Origin: Promethearchaeota archaeon | GTDB lineage: Archaea; Asgardarchaeota; Lokiarchaeia; Sigynarchaeales; SOKP01 | Length of the DNA stretch: 7,224 nucleotides | Reading direction: 5' to 3' | Assembly: GCA_016839905.1 (NCBI GenBank) | Contig: JAEOTJ010000197.1 | Location: 1-7,224 of the forward strand | In this document: positions 6,084 through 7,224 of the stretch, one piece after another | How positions within the stretch are numbered: position 1 is the first letter of the stretch | Layout: every line of letters starts with the position of its first letter | Made by a program: the position numbers and the translations under genes | Notes under the pieces: generated by a model | What the model saw: only the letters and a program-made list of their open reading frames with translations | Told to the model about the DNA's origin: nothing | Database searches by the model: none

Positions 6084-6242
6084 GCGATTCGGAATGATAC
6101 CAAGGCGAGAATAAAATTCTATTTTCATCATTATTTTAAAGAGGATGATATTCCATCATTATTTAAAGGGTTCTCGATAATTGATCTACATTTTAATGAT
6201 GTAAATCATTATTCACTTAGCAGAAAAGGTAAATTAATATGA
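6084..6242 (+). pseudogene. Remnant of a class I SAM-dependent methyltransferase (C-terminal end)
   Basis: The frame encodes 52 residues with no start codon, directly preceded by an in-frame TAG (6081-6083). It reads RIKFYFHHYFKEDDIPSLF, then KGFSIIDLHFNDVNHYSLSR, then KGKLI and stop. The pattern HYF-x-E-xx-I-xx-LF-xx-F-x-I-x-DL, followed by HY and a basic end, is that of the last two strands of many class I methyltransferases. The SAM-binding core (GxGxG) is not found upstream, where the sequence turns non-coding, so this is a fragment left by deletion or recombination. The family call is pattern recognition only. It overlaps the next short frame by an ATGA junction. Confidence 0.5.
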
Positions 6243-6340
6243 ATAAAGATTTTCAAGTACAATATTTAAAAGGGTTTCTTCTTAGGTTAAACATTGAAAA
6301 GAATATAGAACATAAAATAAATAGTTTTATCTATTTTTAA
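6239..6340 (+). CDS. Possible 33-residue peptide of unknown function
   Basis: An ATG overlapping the methyltransferase remnant's stop (ATGA, 6239-6242) opens a 33-codon frame starting MNKDFQVQYLKGFLLRLNIE and ending NSFIYF. The overlap is typical of translationally coupled genes, and the composition is protein-like. There is no clear ribosome binding site, and its partner is a relic, so this may also be debris. No family is recognised. Confidence 0.22.
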   Translation: MNKDFQVQYLKGFLLRLNIEKNIEHKINSFIYF

Positions 6341-6385
6341 ATGGTTACACACGAGACCTTATAGGAAATCTTCACGATTCCTTAA

Positions 6386-6520
6386 TTACTCTTCATTGTC
6401 AGTAATTCTCATTTTAGCAAACAAAGCTTTATCGTATTCACCTAGAAGCCGTTTAAGGTCCTCAATGATTTCATCGAGCGTCTTAACGTTATTTTTTTTT
6501 ATTCCTTTTTCTTCACTCAA
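6386..6520 (-). CDS. Small acidic-basic helical protein, 44 residues, unknown function
   Basis: A minus-strand frame starts at TTG (6520-6518), with an in-frame TGA two codons upstream. It reads MSEEKGIKKN, then NVKTLDEIIEDLKRLLGEYD, then KALFAKMRITDNEE. The middle forms a strong amphipathic helix with heptad-like L/I spacing (about residues 12-37), and the codons look like real coding sequence. There is no GGTGA-type site. A relic of the CRISPR repeat ends just upstream of the start. It could be a genuine small protein or the tail of a larger lost gene. I do not recognise it. Confidence 0.45.
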   Translation of the reverse strand: MSEEKGIKKNNVKTLDEIIEDLKRLLGEYDKALFAKMRITDNEE

Positions 6521-6526
6521 AATTCA

Positions 6527-6557
6527 ATTTCAATCTATTTTTTTTTAGGTACAAATC
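6527..6557 (-). repeat. Solitary degenerate CRISPR repeat copy
   Basis: On the minus strand this segment contains TTTGT near its start and AAATAGATTGAAA near its end; the latter 13 bases match the array repeat exactly. The centre is replaced by an A tract, and the total is about 31 instead of 30 bases. CTA and TAG still flank the loop position. It lies 640 bases beyond repeat 6, on the leader side, in the same orientation, with no repeat next to it. It is probably a relic of an older array, though the A-rich part lowers certainty. Confidence 0.45.
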
Positions 6558-6627
6558 AAATGATTTAACAAAAATTAATACCATATATTAAATTTGCGTT
6601 TCTAATCATCACAAAGAGATGACAAGC

Positions 6628-6768
6628 TCACAATTTTCCATATCTGGAAGAATGGTATATATTACTATATAACTCATTATTTATGTATTCCTCAAGGTCT
6701 GCCTTTCTCTTTTTATGCGGAAGAATTAGATCTGAGAATTCCTTATATTTAATCCTTTCATGTGTCAT
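6628..6768 (-). CDS. Small basic protein or gene remnant, 46 residues, unknown function
   Basis: A minus-strand ATG frame reads MTHERIKYKEFSDLILPHKK, then RKADLEEYINNELYSNIY and ends RYGKL. The sequence looks coding, with a charged centre and alternating aromatic and acidic residues. The same frame is open for 14 codons upstream of the ATG (YYFYELCIFINWI), so the ATG may sit inside a formerly longer protein that lost its start. No ribosome binding site is seen. It is in a different frame from the 6386-6520 protein, so the two are not simply one gene split by a stop. No family is recognised. Confidence 0.4.
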   Translation of the reverse strand: MTHERIKYKEFSDLILPHKKRKADLEEYINNELYSNIYHSSRYGKL

Positions 6769-6863
6769 TATCCAATTAATAAAAATGCAGAGTTCATAAA
6801 AGTAGTATCAATTAATTTTTAATGGCTTTTAAATTAGATTTTTAAATCTTTAAATTCCTAAGA

Positions 6864-7067
6864 GTGATTTATTTGGAAAAGGAAGAAATTAAACCAGAAA
6901 CTTCAAACTTGGTTAAAAATACAAAAAAAATATGTTGTAAATGTGAAAGAGGAATTACTTCGGGAGAATTTTATGTGCGAAGTATTCTTTCGAGTGAAAT
7001 AATTTGTTCTGCTTGTGATGATAATCGGGTTATAATTAAAGGAGAAAATTTCTTTTCAATTGATTAA
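6864..7067 (+). CDS. Small zinc-ribbon-like protein
   Basis: This protein of 67 residues has two cysteine knuckles: C24-x-x-C27 in KKICCKCERG and C48-x-x-C51 in IICSACDD, 20 residues apart. That is the pattern of a treble-clef or zinc-ribbon fold binding one zinc. Between them lies EFYVRSILSSE, plausibly the strands of the ribbon. Such proteins serve as nucleic-acid or protein adaptors, but nothing here gives the target. GTG at 6864 is the furthest start. TTG at 6873 (64 residues, MEKEEIKPE) may be the real one, because the GTGAT at 6864-6868 would then be its ribosome binding site, 4 bases away. The next gene starts 34 bases downstream on the same strand, so they may be co-transcribed. Confidence 0.68.
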   Translation: MIYLEKEEIKPETSNLVKNTKKICCKCERGITSGEFYVRSILSSEIICSACDDNRVIIKGENFFSID

Positions 7068-7101
7068 TCAAGATTCCATTACACTTTTTTAGGAAATAAA
7101 C

Positions 7102-7224
7102 ATGTTTATTTTTCGACCTATTTCTGAGGAAGATATAAATTTAGAATTTATTACTGGTAATCCTGTGTTCAATGAATTAAGCCCTACTACGACATTAAGT
7201 TCCTATTTAGAACATGATTACTTA
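7102..7224 (+). CDS. Start of an unidentified gene (runs off right edge)
   Basis: An ATG frame with AGGA 7 bases upstream is open for 41 codons to the window edge. It begins MFIFRPISEEDINLEFITGN and continues PVFNELSPTTTLSSYL. The opening FRPISEEDI resembles the first strand and helix of GNAT acetyltransferases, but the sequence after it does not clearly continue that fold. Treat the family as unknown. The good ribosome binding site and spacing to the zinc-ribbon gene support it as a real gene. Confidence 0.6.
   Translation, partial: MFIFRPISEEDINLEFITGNPVFNELSPTTTLSSYLEHDYL

Noticed and set aside
6527..6557. The solitary repeat as a tracrRNA anti-repeat
   Set aside because: It is in the same orientation as the array, so it could not base-pair with the crRNA repeat, and no type II or V effector is present.
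1..7224. tRNA, rRNA or insertion-sequence genes
   Set aside because: I saw no cloverleaf with TTCRA loop, no rRNA-like segment, and no transposase or terminal inverted repeats.

Overview
The window is very AT-rich and looks like a genome fragment from an Asgard archaeon of the Lokiarchaeota type. The strongest evidence is a Rag/Gtr1-like small GTPase with G4 motif HKID and G5 motif TSI, fused to a winged helix and a longin/roadblock-like domain. PAS/GAF sensor proteins, archaeal GGTGA-type ribosome binding sites, GTG and TTG starts and TATA-box promoters agree with this. The phylum is inferred from protein architecture; no rRNA or marker gene is present.

Layout. Positions 1128 to 1 (minus strand) hold the first 376 residues of a PAS-GAF-PAS sensor that runs off the left edge. 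It is divergent, across a 234-base AT-rich gap, from the GTPase gene (1363-2859, plus). Positions 2860-3411 hold no clear gene, only a possible 43-residue membrane peptide and an overlapping degraded frame. A complete GAF-HisKA-HATPase histidine kinase follows (3412-4755, plus). Next is a broken type II toxin-antitoxin pair: an antitoxin (4917-5108) and a RelE/ParE-family toxin pseudogene (5105-5428) that lacks a start codon and has an internal stop.

A CRISPR array of six 30-base repeats and five 31-37 base spacers lies at 5534-5887. The repeat's 8-base ATTGAAAC handle, the GAAA-loop mini-hairpin beside it, the degenerate repeat at the left end and a TATA box to the right all say it is transcribed leftward, on the minus strand. 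No cas gene is in the window. From 5888 to 6860 there is no long intact gene, only the leader, a methyltransferase C-terminal remnant, three short open frames and a solitary CRISPR-repeat relic. The right edge has a small CX2C...CX2C zinc-ribbon protein and the start of another gene.

How it fits together. Two soluble GAF-containing sensors flank a Rag-like G protein, suggesting a signalling neighbourhood, but no response regulator is visible and any link is inference. The right half (about 4750-6860) is decayed accessory DNA: a dead toxin-antitoxin locus, a small CRISPR array and gene debris. The most notable observation is that one inferred G-to-A change at 5107 would both shorten the antitoxin and destroy the toxin's start codon.
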